A stretch of 64,000 bases of DNA from Macrococcoides caseolyticum (GTDB lineage: Bacteria; Bacillota; Bacilli; Staphylococcales; Staphylococcaceae): the NCBI RefSeq assembly GCF_021366795.1, contig NZ_JAHCPS010000007.1, forward strand, positions 1 to 64,000, read 5' to 3'. The position numbers and the translations under genes were made by a program. Below are positions 50,910-60,070 of this stretch, one piece after another; within the stretch, counting starts at the first letter, position 1, and each line of letters starts with the position of its first letter. Under the pieces are notes generated by a model. The model was given only the letters and a program-made list of their open reading frames with translations, searched no databases and was not told where the DNA came from.

Positions 50910-53525
50910 TTATTGCACCTGGCTTTGCGCAGTCGCAAGAATGGCTCCTGGTACACGGAATGGTGAGCATGAAACATAATCAATATCAAGTTCATTGAAG
51001 AAGTGAATTGATTTAGGATCTCCACCTAACTCCCCACAAACCCCAATCTTAATTGCTGGATTTGCCGATTTAGCACTTTGTACTGCAATCTTAATAAGTT
51101 GTCCCATACCTTCTACGTCTAATGTCTGGAATGGATCAACAGCTAAGATTTCACGGTTAATATACTCGTTGATGAATTTTCCAGCATCATCACGAGAGAA
51201 TCCGTATGTCAACTGCGTTAGATCATTTGTACCGAAGCTAAAGAATTCAGAATGCTTAGCGAGTTCGCCTGCAACTAAACATGCACGTGGTGTTTCAATC
51301 ATTGTACCAATCAGATAATTAACTTGTACACCTTTTGCATCCATGATTTCCTGTGCTTTTTTCTTAACTACATCTTTTAAGATAACAAATTCCTGTGTTG
51401 TTGATACTAAAGGAATCATGATTTCTGGTTTTGTTTCGATGCCTTTTTCTTTTAAGTTTAATACAGCAGTAATAATTGCTTCTGTCTGCATTTCATATAA
51501 TTCAGGATAAGTAATCGCTAAACGACATCCACGGTGTCCAAGCATTGGGTTAAATTCATGTAATTCAGCGATACGTTTGTCTAAGAAGTCAGTTGTAACA
51601 CCTAACTGATCCGCTACTGCCTGAACTTCTTCGCCACCTTTAGGCAGGAATTCGTGTAACGGCGGATCTAATAAACGAACGATTGAAGGACGGTCTTGAG
51701 ATAAGTTAAAGATGCCTTCAAAATCTTCAGTCTGATAAACTTTGATTTTATTTAATGCTTCTACGCGTTCTTCGTATGTTGAAGCTAAGATGAAACGACG
51801 CATCTCGATTAAGCGTTCTTCACCAAAGAACATGTGCTCAGTACGTACTAAACCAATACCTTTAGCGTTAAATGAATAACCTGCTTTTATATCTAAATCC
51901 GTCTCAGCATTCATTCTTACTGAAAGACGCGCAATTTCTTCTGCCCATCCCATAAATTCTTCAAAGACATCACTTGCTTCTGCTTTCGTCGTTTCTACTG
52001 CACCAATATAGACAGCACCTGTTGAACCATTAACTGAAATCGTATCCCCTTCAGATAACGTCTTACCTGCGTATTTTACAATTTTTTCTTTCGTATTAAT
52101 TTCTAAATCTGAGCATCCGGTAACACAACATTTACCCATACCACGTGCAACAACAGCTGCGTGACTCGTCATTCCTCCATGCGTTGTAACAATTGCTTCA
52201 GCTGCAATCATTCCTTCAATATCTTCAGGAGACGTTTCAGGACGTACTAAGATGACTTTATCACCGGCTTCTGCCTTGGCTTTTGCATCTTGTGCTGAGA
52301 ATACAATCTGACCTGTTGCCGCACCTGGTGACGCAGGAAGACCTTTATCCGAAACAAGTTCAGCTGTTTCTAACCCTTCTTCTTTAAACGTTGGATGTAA
52401 TAATTGATCAATTGATTTCACATCAACCATTGCAACAGCATCTTCTTTAGAAATTACGCCTTCATGTACCATATCAACAGCTATATTAATTGCTGCTTTC
52501 GCAGTACGTTTACCGTTACGTGTTTGCAGAATAAATAACTTTTCATTTTCAATTGTGAACTCAATATCCTGCATATCTTTGTAATGTGATTCTAATTTTT
52601 TCGTTACATCAACAAACGCTTCATAAACGTGTGGCATTTGCTCGTTTAATGTCTCAATTGCTTTCGGCGTACGAATACCCGCTACAACGTCTTCACCTTG
52701 CGCATTCAGTAAGTATTCACCATATAGTTTATGTTCACCAGTCGCTGGATTACGTGTGAACGCTACACCAGTACCTGAGCGGTCACCACTATTACCGAAT
52801 ACCATCTCCTGAACGTTGACTGCAGTCCCGATATCATGTGGAATTTCGTTTAAATCACGATAAATACGTGCACGATCATTATTCCATGATTTGAATACCG
52901 CTTCGATTGCTTCTGTTAATTGTTTTTTCGGTTCTTGCGGGAATGGTTTATGCGCTTCTTCTATGTAAATTTCTTTATATTGTTCAACGATTACTTTCAA
53001 ATCTTCAGCAGGCACATCCGCATCTGTTGCATGTCCTTTATCTTTCTTAAATGATTCAAAGAATTCTTCAAATGCAGACATTGGAATATTATATACGACA
53101 CTACCAAACATTTGTAATAAACGACGATAACAATCATATGCAAAACGTGCATCATTTGTTTTAGCTGCTAACTTCTCTACGTTCTCATCATTTAAACCTA
53201 AGTTTAAAATGGTATCCATCATACCTGGCATTGAAATCTTTGCACCACTACGAACAGATACTAATAATAAATTCTCATCTGAAGAGAAAGCTTTATTAGT
53301 TTTATTTTGAAGTTCCGTCAATTTGTCATCTAATTGTGCTAATAATTCATCTGATAATCGTTCACCTTGATTTAAATAAGTAATACACGCTTCAGTTGTA
53401 ATTGTGAACCCGTTTGGGACAGGTAAACCAAGACGCATCATCTCTGATAGGTTGGCACCTTTACCACCTAATAAATCTTTCATCGATTGACTTCCTTCTT
53501 CAAATGCATATACAAATTTACTCAA
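50910..53525 (-). CDS. ppdK: Pyruvate, phosphate dikinase PpdK
   Basis: The 871-residue enzyme interconverts pyruvate, ATP and Pi with PEP, AMP and PPi. It has the N-terminal ATP-grasp domain (GGKGANLSEM), the central phosphohistidine domain with TTHGGMTSHAAVVARGMG, where the His falls at 455 as in the Clostridium enzyme, and the C-terminal TIM barrel with GVCGELGGDP. The start is a TTG at 53525 with GAGGTG six bases upstream; its ribosome-site/TTG-AGT-AAA layout matches its regulator gene. It likely supports PEP supply or gluconeogenesis. Confidence 0.95.
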   Translation of the reverse strand: MSKFVYAFEEGSQSMKDLLGGKGANLSEMMRLGLPVPNGFTITTEACITYLNQGERLSDELLAQLDDKLTELQNKTNKAFSSDENLLLVSVRSGAKISMPGMMDTILNLGLNDENVEKLAAKTNDARFAYDCYRRLLQMFGSVVYNIPMSAFEEFFESFKKDKGHATDADVPAEDLKVIVEQYKEIYIEEAHKPFPQEPKKQLTEAIEAVFKSWNNDRARIYRDLNEIPHDIGTAVNVQEMVFGNSGDRSGTGVAFTRNPATGEHKLYGEYLLNAQGEDVVAGIRTPKAIETLNEQMPHVYEAFVDVTKKLESHYKDMQDIEFTIENEKLFILQTRNGKRTAKAAINIAVDMVHEGVISKEDAVAMVDVKSIDQLLHPTFKEEGLETAELVSDKGLPASPGAATGQIVFSAQDAKAKAEAGDKVILVRPETSPEDIEGMIAAEAIVTTHGGMTSHAAVVARGMGKCCVTGCSDLEINTKEKIVKYAGKTLSEGDTISVNGSTGAVYIGAVETTKAEASDVFEEFMGWAEEIARLSVRMNAETDLDIKAGYSFNAKGIGLVRTEHMFFGEERLIEMRRFILASTYEERVEALNKIKVYQTEDFEGIFNLSQDRPSIVRLLDPPLHEFLPKGGEEVQAVADQLGVTTDFLDKRIAELHEFNPMLGHRGCRLAITYPELYEMQTEAIITAVLNLKEKGIETKPEIMIPLVSTTQEFVILKDVVKKKAQEIMDAKGVQVNYLIGTMIETPRACLVAGELAKHSEFFSFGTNDLTQLTYGFSRDDAGKFINEYINREILAVDPFQTLDVEGMGQLIKIAVQSAKSANPAIKIGVCGELGGDPKSIHFFNELDIDYVSCSPFRVPGAILATAQSQVQ

Positions 53526-53677
53526 AATCGTCACCTCATCATATTAATGTGTTATACCAATTGATAATTAAGTTATACTATAACGTTAATTAGTATGTCA
53601 CATTAATATCCAAATGACAAATAAAAAATAATTCAATTTGCAATTTTTTAAAATAAATACGCATATTTATGAATAGA

Positions 53678-53694
53678 TTGTGAACATTTCACAA
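53678..53694. promoter_or_regulatory. TTGTGAA-CAT-TTCACAA palindrome between divergent genes
   Basis: A perfect 7-3-7 palindrome lies 150 bp upstream of ppdK and 109 bp upstream of the divergent gene. The arms equal those of a Rex operator, but the centre is 3 rather than 4 bases; a CRP/FNR-type protein is the alternative. Confidence 0.45.
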
Positions 53695-53721
53695 AAAAGA
53701 TTAAAAAGTTATCATATTAAG

Positions 53722-53750
53722 TAGTCAATCTGAAAACGCTTTATTATAAT
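53722..53750 (+). promoter_or_regulatory. Promoter with cre-like site upstream of the 179-residue protein
   Basis: TAGTCA (53722-53727) and TATAAT (53745-53750) are 17 bp apart. The spacer contains TGAAAACGCTTTAT (53731-53744), matching the CcpA cre core at 12 of 14 positions. A repressing position for catabolite control is suggested. Confidence 0.55.
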
Positions 53751-53802
53751 CAAGTTAACTTAAAGTTTATCTTTAAGAAAACTTTTGTAAGGGGAGATTC
53801 AT

Positions 53803-54342
53803 ATGTATCAACTAGAGTTTATTGATGGAAAAAAACATCATACGGTAGGCATGTTCAGCACAGTTGAAGAAATTAAAGAATGGTTAGCACAAGTGCCATT
53901 CATCACAGCGTATGAATCTGAGAAAGAATATACGATGGAGTATAAGAATATTCCGGATTACGCAGAAATTGAATGGAGAGGCAGTATTGTGCCGATTACA
54001 CGTCACTCATTCTCTGGTGATCACGTAATCGTTATTGACTGGTCATACGTTGCAACAATTAAAGACCACGAAGGCATCGTACCAGGTTACACTTTAATCG
54101 AAGGTTACATGTACGAAAATAGTGATGTTGAAGAGTACATTGCTGTACGTAACAAGATGAAAGATGAGTTAAAAGATTACTACACATTACACGGTAAGAC
54201 AGTATTCGTTGATGGATTAGGAACGGAAGACGGCGAATACATCACAACTGAAGGTGGACCGATTATTCACATCGATCCAATTAACGTGGATGCGTGGGAA
54301 AAAGCAGAAAGCATTGAAGCGTTTGTGAAGTCATTTGAATAG
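53803..54342 (+). CDS. Conserved-looking hypothetical protein, cre-controlled
   Basis: The 179-residue acidic soluble protein (YQLEFIDGKKHHTVGMFSTV at the start; IVPITRHSFSGDHVIVIDW and KTVFVDGLGTEDGEYITTEG further on) has no motif I recognise, signal peptide or membrane helix. AAGGGGAG lies seven bases before the ATG. It is divergent from ppdK, and the shared gap holds a Rex/CRP-like palindrome and a cre-like element, so expression probably follows carbon and redox state. Hairpin array C follows its stop. Confidence 0.7.
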   Translation: MYQLEFIDGKKHHTVGMFSTVEEIKEWLAQVPFITAYESEKEYTMEYKNIPDYAEIEWRGSIVPITRHSFSGDHVIVIDWSYVATIKDHEGIVPGYTLIEGYMYENSDVEEYIAVRNKMKDELKDYYTLHGKTVFVDGLGTEDGEYITTEGGPIIHIDPINVDAWEKAESIEAFVKSFE

Positions 54343-54365
54343 AATTTAAGATGTGAGACATGAGA

Positions 54366-54437
54366 ATGGCCCGATTCAATATGAGAATCGGGCCGTTTTG
54401 CAAGATTTGGCACGGTTCATACCAGGAATCGGGCCAC
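54366..54437. repeat. Tandem hairpin array C: two stems, 41-bp period, second chimeric
   Basis: Unit one is GGCCCGATTC (54368-54377) with GAATCGGGCC (54385-54394), a perfect stem. Unit two has left arm GGCACGGTTC (54409-54418) but right arm GAATCGGGCC (54426-54435), with one A-G mismatch and one G-T pair. Left arms are 41 bp apart. The array lies between convergent genes and probably terminates both. Confidence 0.75.
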
Positions 54438-54441
54438 TTTT

Positions 54442-56412
54442 CTATTTTTCATTAATAATCTTATAATATGTTCGTGATGTTATCAGATACATGATGCCGT
54501 AAATGACCATAATCGCGAGAATGACGATACCGTAGCTTGTGAAGAACATTGCTTTATCACGAATACCTAAAATCCCTAACAAATTAAATATTATCTTCGA
54601 AGCAAATAGTGTGTGTATAATAGTAATTAATAGCGGTAATCCGAATATCCAGATAATTTGTTTATTTATCGTTTTCTTAATTAATTGCTGCGGTAAACCT
54701 ACCTTTTGCATAATTTGATAATTTCTTCGATCCTCATGTCCTTCAGATAGTTGTTTATAGTATAAAACTAAAAATATACCAGTCAATAGTGTAATAGATA
54801 CTACAATTCCGATGAATATGAGGCCTCCATTTAAGTCATATACCATTTTCTGAACATCATCTTTAGAATTAATCTGAATAGCATACTTTTTCTCGATTTT
54901 CGATATCATTTTTTTTAATGCTTTTTCATGTTCTATAACATTGAAAGCTAAAATACCTGATACAGTAGGTTTTTCCATTTCTCTTGTCGTACTGTTTAAA
55001 GATTTAAAATAATTACGATATTTTTCTAGCTGCACTTCATCTTTTACAACGATATACATTGCATCTATTGCCAGTTGATTTCCTAAGTAATTCTCTTTGA
55101 CTTTATAAACTTTTAAATTGTCATTCATTACTTTTAAACTATTCTGTTTATTAAGTCTCGGCGTATTTGTACTCACAACGACTTCACCATCATTTAATTT
55201 TACAGCTGAATCATTTGCTTCATTATGACTCTTTACGGTAGTCATCACTACATAGGTCATCTCTTTTCCTCTTAGTTCAGAAAGTGTCATCTTTAGCAGC
55301 GGCAACAATTTATTTTCTTCTTTAATAACAGGAAACATGATATGTTCGCTATATCTAAACTTATCTACGTCAACGATATTTTTAATATATTGTTTTATAT
55401 CTTTTAACTGTTTTTTCTGATTCCTAGAGATACTCATTTCATACTGCTGTTTCATACTTCCAGCAACTTGTGCTTCTATACCACGATATGCTGTAAGTGA
55501 CATACCAAGTGTTACTATCAAAAAAGTCATCAACATCGTAATACTTGCAAGACTTACTGCATTTGCTTTCATACGAGATAATAAGCCTGAAATCGAAAAA
55601 AATTGATTCGGTCGATAGTATATTTTCTTATTATTTTTCAACATTTTTAATACAATAATTGTTAGCGACATGAATAGGCAATAAGTCCCAATTAAGACAA
55701 GTAAAATGGCTAAAAATATTGTTTGAAGTGAATCTAATATACCTTTAACATTTAATGCTAAAAAATAGCCGTATATTAAAGCAATACCACCGACAATAAA
55801 TAATATTGAAAGTAACCAGTTTGGTGTTTTTTTCTCCCCAGCAAATTTTGATCGCATAAGTTGTACCGGACTTTGCATAGTGATTATGACGTTATTTAAA
55901 ATAAATAATATGAACATGATGATGACAAGTAAGATAACAGTCGTATATGCTGCCTTATAATCAAAGGGATAATCCATCAAAGACATTCCTTTTGATTGAA
56001 CAAGTCGATTCATCAATAGAAACAAAAGGTTACCAAAAAGATATCCTCCCAAAATACTTAATATACTAACTACAATCGTTTGAATAACAGATTCTAATAA
56101 TAATATAAATCTTAAGTGTTTTTTCTCTAGACCAAGAACCATATGCAATGCAAACTCCTGTTTCCTTTGTTTCATTACAAATCGGTTGGCATATATTATA
56201 AAGACTATCGTAAGAATACCTATCAATATATTGGCATACATTAAGATTTGAGGTAGATCTTCATGTCGTTTCTGAATATAATCATTATCAATCATAGAAA
56301 GCACAATATACTGTAAACCAAGCATGACACTTGTTGCTAAAATAAATGGAATAAATATTTTTCTCAAAGCTACAAAGTTTTTCAACACAATCTTAAACAG
56401 TAACTTCCCCAC
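54442..56412 (-). CDS. BceB/VraG-like FtsX-type ABC permease
   Basis: The 656-residue permease has the ten-helix BceB layout: one N-terminal helix (FIPFILATSVMLGLQYIVL), further helices with FtsX-type cores, a large extracellular domain (about 290-490) and a final helix group. Such permeases sense and remove cell-wall-active peptides such as bacitracin, nisin or defensins. The start is a GTG at 56412 preceded by GAGGTGAG, one base after the stop of its ATPase; the open frame extends upstream without a ribosome site. Confidence 0.88.
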   Translation of the reverse strand: MGKLLFKIVLKNFVALRKIFIPFILATSVMLGLQYIVLSMIDNDYIQKRHEDLPQILMYANILIGILTIVFIIYANRFVMKQRKQEFALHMVLGLEKKHLRFILLLESVIQTIVVSILSILGGYLFGNLLFLLMNRLVQSKGMSLMDYPFDYKAAYTTVILLVIIMFILFILNNVIITMQSPVQLMRSKFAGEKKTPNWLLSILFIVGGIALIYGYFLALNVKGILDSLQTIFLAILLVLIGTYCLFMSLTIIVLKMLKNNKKIYYRPNQFFSISGLLSRMKANAVSLASITMLMTFLIVTLGMSLTAYRGIEAQVAGSMKQQYEMSISRNQKKQLKDIKQYIKNIVDVDKFRYSEHIMFPVIKEENKLLPLLKMTLSELRGKEMTYVVMTTVKSHNEANDSAVKLNDGEVVVSTNTPRLNKQNSLKVMNDNLKVYKVKENYLGNQLAIDAMYIVVKDEVQLEKYRNYFKSLNSTTREMEKPTVSGILAFNVIEHEKALKKMISKIEKKYAIQINSKDDVQKMVYDLNGGLIFIGIVVSITLLTGIFLVLYYKQLSEGHEDRRNYQIMQKVGLPQQLIKKTINKQIIWIFGLPLLITIIHTLFASKIIFNLLGILGIRDKAMFFTSYGIVILAIMVIYGIMYLITSRTYYKIINEK

Positions 56413-56413
56413 T

Positions 56414-57163
56414 CTACTCACCTCTTTCCGCGAGCATTGAAAGACTATCTGAGATACGTTTCTGGAATGCGTTTTGCGTTTCATCTCCACGGTATATTTC
56501 GTGGTACAAAATACCGTCTTTAATGAATACGACGCGACTTGCATATGAGGCATCAATAGCTGAGTGCGTTACCATGAGAATCGTTTGGTTATCTCTATTT
56601 ATGTCCTGGAATAAGTGCATAATATCTGTAGATGTCTTAGAATCTAATGCACCTGTTGGTTCATCAGCAAGTAATAGACTTGGATTTGAAATGAGTGCTC
56701 GTGCAATCGCAACACGTTGCTGTTGTCCACCTGAAATTTGGTTTGGGAACTTCTTCAAATGATCCGTGATCCCTAATTTTGGTGCTAAGCGTGATAGACG
56801 TTCCTGCATTGCTTTAGGTTTCATATTAGCAAGCACTAAAGGCATTAAGATGTTATCTTCATTACTCATCGTATGCAGGACATTAAAATCCTGGAACACA
56901 AATCCTAAAGTGTCACGACGAAACTTTGCCACTTGTTTATTCTTTAACATACTTAAATCTTGTCCATCGATAATCACTGACCCTTCAGTTGGTGTATCGA
57001 ATGTTGCGATAATATTCAGTAATGTTGATTTACCTGAACCCGACTCACCCATTATCGCGACAAATTCTCCTTCATTAATCGAAAAATTCATATCTTTTAA
57101 TGCAACCGTTTGGTTCGCACCTCTACCGAATACCTTCTTCACGTTTTTTATATTGAGTAACAT
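56414..57163 (-). CDS. BceA/VraF-like ABC transporter ATPase
   Basis: The 249-residue ATPase has Walker A GESGSGKST (about 39-47), Q-loop FVFQDFNVL, signature ISGGQQQRVAIARAL and Walker B LLLADEPTGALDS. It belongs to the LolD/MacB-like group paired with BceB permeases. The ATG at 57163 has AGGAG eight bases upstream; the ATG at 57172 is three bases from it. About 110 bp separate it from the sensor kinase gene, and that gap holds a BceR-box-like element and possibly a promoter. Confidence 0.9.
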   Translation of the reverse strand: MLLNIKNVKKVFGRGANQTVALKDMNFSINEGEFVAIMGESGSGKSTLLNIIATFDTPTEGSVIIDGQDLSMLKNKQVAKFRRDTLGFVFQDFNVLHTMSNEDNILMPLVLANMKPKAMQERLSRLAPKLGITDHLKKFPNQISGGQQQRVAIARALISNPSLLLADEPTGALDSKTSTDIMHLFQDINRDNQTILMVTHSAIDASYASRVVFIKDGILYHEIYRGDETQNAFQKRISDSLSMLAERGE

Positions 57164-57253
57164 GTCATTCACTCCTTATTTGTTGTTATCTTTATCTTAC
57201 GCGCTATAAGAAACGGCTGCCTTTATCTATTCTTACAAAGACAGCCGCTAATC

Positions 57254-57267
57254 TTACAAAAATGAAA
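57254..57267. promoter_or_regulatory. BceR-box-like inverted repeat
   Basis: TTACA-AAAA-TGAAA on the plus strand reads TTTCA-TTTT-TGTAA on the minus strand. The form resembles the TnACA-N4-TGTAA binding site of BceR-type regulators with one mismatch, upstream of the transporter genes. Confidence 0.4.
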
Positions 57268-57275
57268 GATTGGAG

Positions 57276-58157
57276 TTATTTAAATTGAATGATAAAAGTT
57301 GATCCTTCGTTTAAAGTTGATGTGGCATTAACTTTATGACCTAAACGATTCGAGATTGTGCTCACAATATACAAACCAATGCCACTTGATTTCTCACTCA
57401 GTCTACCGTTATATCCAGAGAAACCTTTATCAAATATTTTAGGTAAGTCACTTGCATTAATTCCGATACCATTATCACGTATAGAAAGCGTCTTGCACGT
57501 CTCATCAAACATAATCCACACATCTTTACCACGTGCATATTTTAATGCATTGTTTAAAATTTGCTCTATCATAATTGATGCCCATTTAGCATCTGTTAAG
57601 ATGACAGTTTCACTTTTGTCATAATGTAATTTCGTTTGATGATGTATAAACTGAATCGCATAGCGCTTAATCAGCGGGCGTAATAATTCATCAATACCGA
57701 CTTCCATAAATACCATATCCGTCTTCTGGTTCATAAGCTTTAAATAGTTCAGCGCAAGATTTGTATAGTTATCGATCTGAAGAATTTCATTACGTACGTT
57801 TGAAATGGCATGCTCATCAGGTTCCTCAAGTAGTAACTTAGATGCTGTAATTGGCGTCTTCATCTGATGGACCCACATTAAGAAATACGATTCTACTTCG
57901 CTTTGATAATAAATAAAGTCATTGCGTAGCCGCTGATTTTCTAACTTTAAGCTTTCATTCTGTTCCTGTAGCGATTGCTCCTGTTTATAGCTCGTGAATC
58001 GTACAGCCCAGTAAATAAGCATTATAAATAGTACAATCGATATGCCGATTGCATACGCTCGAACCGGCACATTATACATCAATAATATAAAGAAAAATAA
58101 AGTACAAATGAGTATAGCGATAACAATTTCACGTTGGATTGTTCTCAAGAAACTCAT
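57276..58157 (-). CDS. Intramembrane-sensing histidine kinase (BceS/GraS-like)
   Basis: The 293-residue kinase has two N-terminal helices (about 12-30 and 36-53) with almost no outside loop, as in BceS-type kinases that read their transporter's activity. The H-box is WVHQMKTPI with His97; N-box NNALKYARGK, G1 RDNGIGI, F-box FDKGFSGYNGR and G2 SSGIGLYI follow. The ATG overlaps the regulator's stop by four bases, so translation is coupled. Confidence 0.9.
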   Translation of the reverse strand: MSFLRTIQREIVIAILICTLFFFILLMYNVPVRAYAIGISIVLFIMLIYWAVRFTSYKQEQSLQEQNESLKLENQRLRNDFIYYQSEVESYFLMWVHQMKTPITASKLLLEEPDEHAISNVRNEILQIDNYTNLALNYLKLMNQKTDMVFMEVGIDELLRPLIKRYAIQFIHHQTKLHYDKSETVILTDAKWASIMIEQILNNALKYARGKDVWIMFDETCKTLSIRDNGIGINASDLPKIFDKGFSGYNGRLSEKSSGIGLYIVSTISNRLGHKVNATSTLNEGSTFIIQFK

Positions 58158-58828
58158 ACGTCACCTACGCGGTATCCGACGTTTTTCTTCGTTTCGATGA
58201 AATCTGTAAGGCCAAGCTTTTGAAGCTTTTTACGTAAACGTGTCATATTAACAGCAAGCGTATTATCATCAATGAAATGCTCCGATTCCCAGCACTTTTC
58301 GATTAATGTATTACGACTAACAAACTTACCTTTGTTCTGAAATAAGCTATGCATAATTTGTAATTCTGTATGCGTAAGATCAATAGTATGACCGTTATAT
58401 TTTAGTTTCGCTGCCTCAGGAAGGAGTTCACAACTACCTACAGTTAAATTATTAACTTGAGTGGTAAAATCATATGTTCTACGCAAGAGCGCCTGGATTT
58501 TACTTATCGTGACCTTCATATTAAACGGCTTTTCAATGAAATCATCTGCCCCCATCTGCATCGCCATTACTTGATCCATGCTATCATTACGTGAACTAAT
58601 GAAGATGATGGGCACAGTAGAAACTTTACGAATTTCCTGACACCAATGATATCCATTAAATGCCGGTAAATTAATATCAAGTAACACGAGTTCCGGTCTA
58701 TTCGCGTTGAAGGTATCCATCACATGATTGAAATCCTCTATTATGACCGGCTCCAGCTGCCACTTTTTCAGTTCTTCGGCAAGCATTTTTCCGATAACTA
58801 AGTCATCCTCTACGATTAATACTTTCAT
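58154..58828 (-). CDS. OmpR-family response regulator (BceR/GraR-like)
   Basis: The 224-residue regulator has a receiver domain with the acidic pocket VEDD (7-9), phospho-Asp51 in LVLLDINLP, Thr/Ser in FISSRND and Lys in IEKPF, then an OmpR-type winged helix ending with NTLAVNMTRLRKKLQ and TKKNVGYRVG. It should activate the adjacent transporter. The ATG at 58828 gives MKVLIVEDD; the frame stays open upstream through array D without a ribosome site. Confidence 0.9.
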   Translation of the reverse strand: MKVLIVEDDLVIGKMLAEELKKWQLEPVIIEDFNHVMDTFNANRPELVLLDINLPAFNGYHWCQEIRKVSTVPIIFISSRNDSMDQVMAMQMGADDFIEKPFNMKVTISKIQALLRRTYDFTTQVNNLTVGSCELLPEAAKLKYNGHTIDLTHTELQIMHSLFQNKGKFVSRNTLIEKCWESEHFIDDNTLAVNMTRLRKKLQKLGLTDFIETKKNVGYRVGDV

Positions 58829-58890
58829 CGTTTCACCACCACAGTTGTTTTTTATTATTATGACATAAATGATGGAAAGATAAGAAATAT

Positions 58891-59003
58891 TTCTGGCACG
58901 GTTTTGGTTTAAATCGTGCCAAACGAGCTGATTTGGCACGGTTCCGAGTTAGAATCGGGCCAAATTAACAACTTTGGCACGATATTCAAAATTATCGTGC
59001 TAC
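58891..59003. repeat. Tandem hairpin array D: three stems, 40-41-bp period
   Basis: Left arms GGCACG begin at 58895, 58935 and 58976. Right arms are CGTGCC (58915), GAATCGGGCC (58952) and ATCGTGCT (58994). The middle unit is the same chimeric pair as array C unit two. The array lies between the response-regulator start and the anti-sigma gene end. Confidence 0.75.
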
Positions 59004-59020
59004 TCAATTTCACAAAACAA

Positions 59021-59046
59021 AAAAAACACCTCAATCCGAGGTGCTT
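59021..59046 (-). terminator. Terminator of the sigma/anti-sigma operon
   Basis: AAGCACCTC pairs with GAGGTGTTT on the minus strand, followed by a T run. Confidence 0.85.
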
Positions 59047-59050
59047 CACT

Positions 59051-60070
59051 TTAGAATTCAACATGTAATGCTTTTCTATCTGTTTTATTTTCTGTTTTCA
59101 CTTGTCCGTTATGGTCTTTACCCGTATCAATTATTTCAAAATCAAGTGACTTTGCTTTATAGAGATTATCAATTTTACCTGTCGAACCTACATCCTGATT
59201 GAATATGAGTACTGATTCAGTATGTCCATTAAGCGTTGTTCTTTGAATACTATTAAAAAAGTATTTTTTACCGTATTCATCATATAAATTGATATCATAG
59301 TTATGCTCATTATCTGCTTCAATTTTAATTTCAGCAGATAACGGATTTAGTGCGATTGCTTCGATTTTCACACGTTCTTTTCCAACTAAAATGGCTTTAT
59401 TAATTGATTTTGTTTTTACTGATTTACTCAATTCAGTTGTATCCACTTTAAATTTATAGCCGAATGTTTCACCATTTCCTTCAAAACTGCCAAACGTCAT
59501 TTCAACATCTAAAATTCCTTTCGGCGGTACTTCTCTAAGATGCACTAGCCCGATATCACTATATACTTTTTTATCTTTCAAATATTCGCTACTTCCTGAT
59601 TGGCCTTCCATCATCTCTCTACCATTGATCTTTACTGAAGTAAGGTCTGCTAGATGCAGCGTATCTTTTTCTTTTGTATCAATCAGTAGATTATATGTCA
59701 GAAACTTATCATTGACAAACACGTCCGTAAGCTTGGCATCTAGTTTATCAACGCTTACCGTCTCATTGATATGTGTAGCATATTTACTAGCCTGTGGCGT
59801 AATAATATCTTTAAATGAATACGTAATATTCTCTATCATCTTGACTGCATTGGCCTGAATATCATGATTCATAAATGGTAAACCACCCATTAACAACATT
59901 GCTGCTGCTACAATTTGAATTGTTTTTTTCTTAATCTTCGGTGATTTCTTTTTGTTAAATGACTTTTTGAATTGATCAAGATATTTTTCTTGTTCTATTT
60001 GAGTCATTGTTACGTCTTCAATGGGGTCATCAAATTGAATTTCATTTAATTTTTCATAGATATCTGTCAT
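59051..60070 (-). CDS. Anti-sigma factor with DUF4179-type extracellular region
   Basis: The 339-residue protein has a short acidic cytosolic N terminus (about 1-50), one membrane helix (IQIVAAAMLLMGGLPFM, about 51-67) and a large outside domain (about 75-339) of DUF4179/DUF5643 style, with QASKYATHINETVSVDKLDA early on. Proteins of this layout hold an ECF sigma factor until an envelope signal arrives. The ATG overlaps the sigma gene's stop by four bases. No site-1/site-2 protease gene is nearby. Confidence 0.82.
   Translation of the reverse strand: MTDIYEKLNEIQFDDPIEDVTMTQIEQEKYLDQFKKSFNKKKSPKIKKKTIQIVAAAMLLMGGLPFMNHDIQANAVKMIENITYSFKDIITPQASKYATHINETVSVDKLDAKLTDVFVNDKFLTYNLLIDTKEKDTLHLADLTSVKINGREMMEGQSGSSEYLKDKKVYSDIGLVHLREVPPKGILDVEMTFGSFEGNGETFGYKFKVDTTELSKSVKTKSINKAILVGKERVKIEAIALNPLSAEIKIEADNEHNYDINLYDEYGKKYFFNSIQRTTLNGHTESVLIFNQDVGSTGKIDNLYKAKSLDFEIIDTGKDHNGQVKTENKTDRKALHVEF

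Noticed and set aside
57354-57369. ATTGTGCTCACAAT palindrome as a CRP-like site
   Set aside because: It lies inside the coding sequence of the histidine kinase, far from a promoter, and encodes conserved residues.
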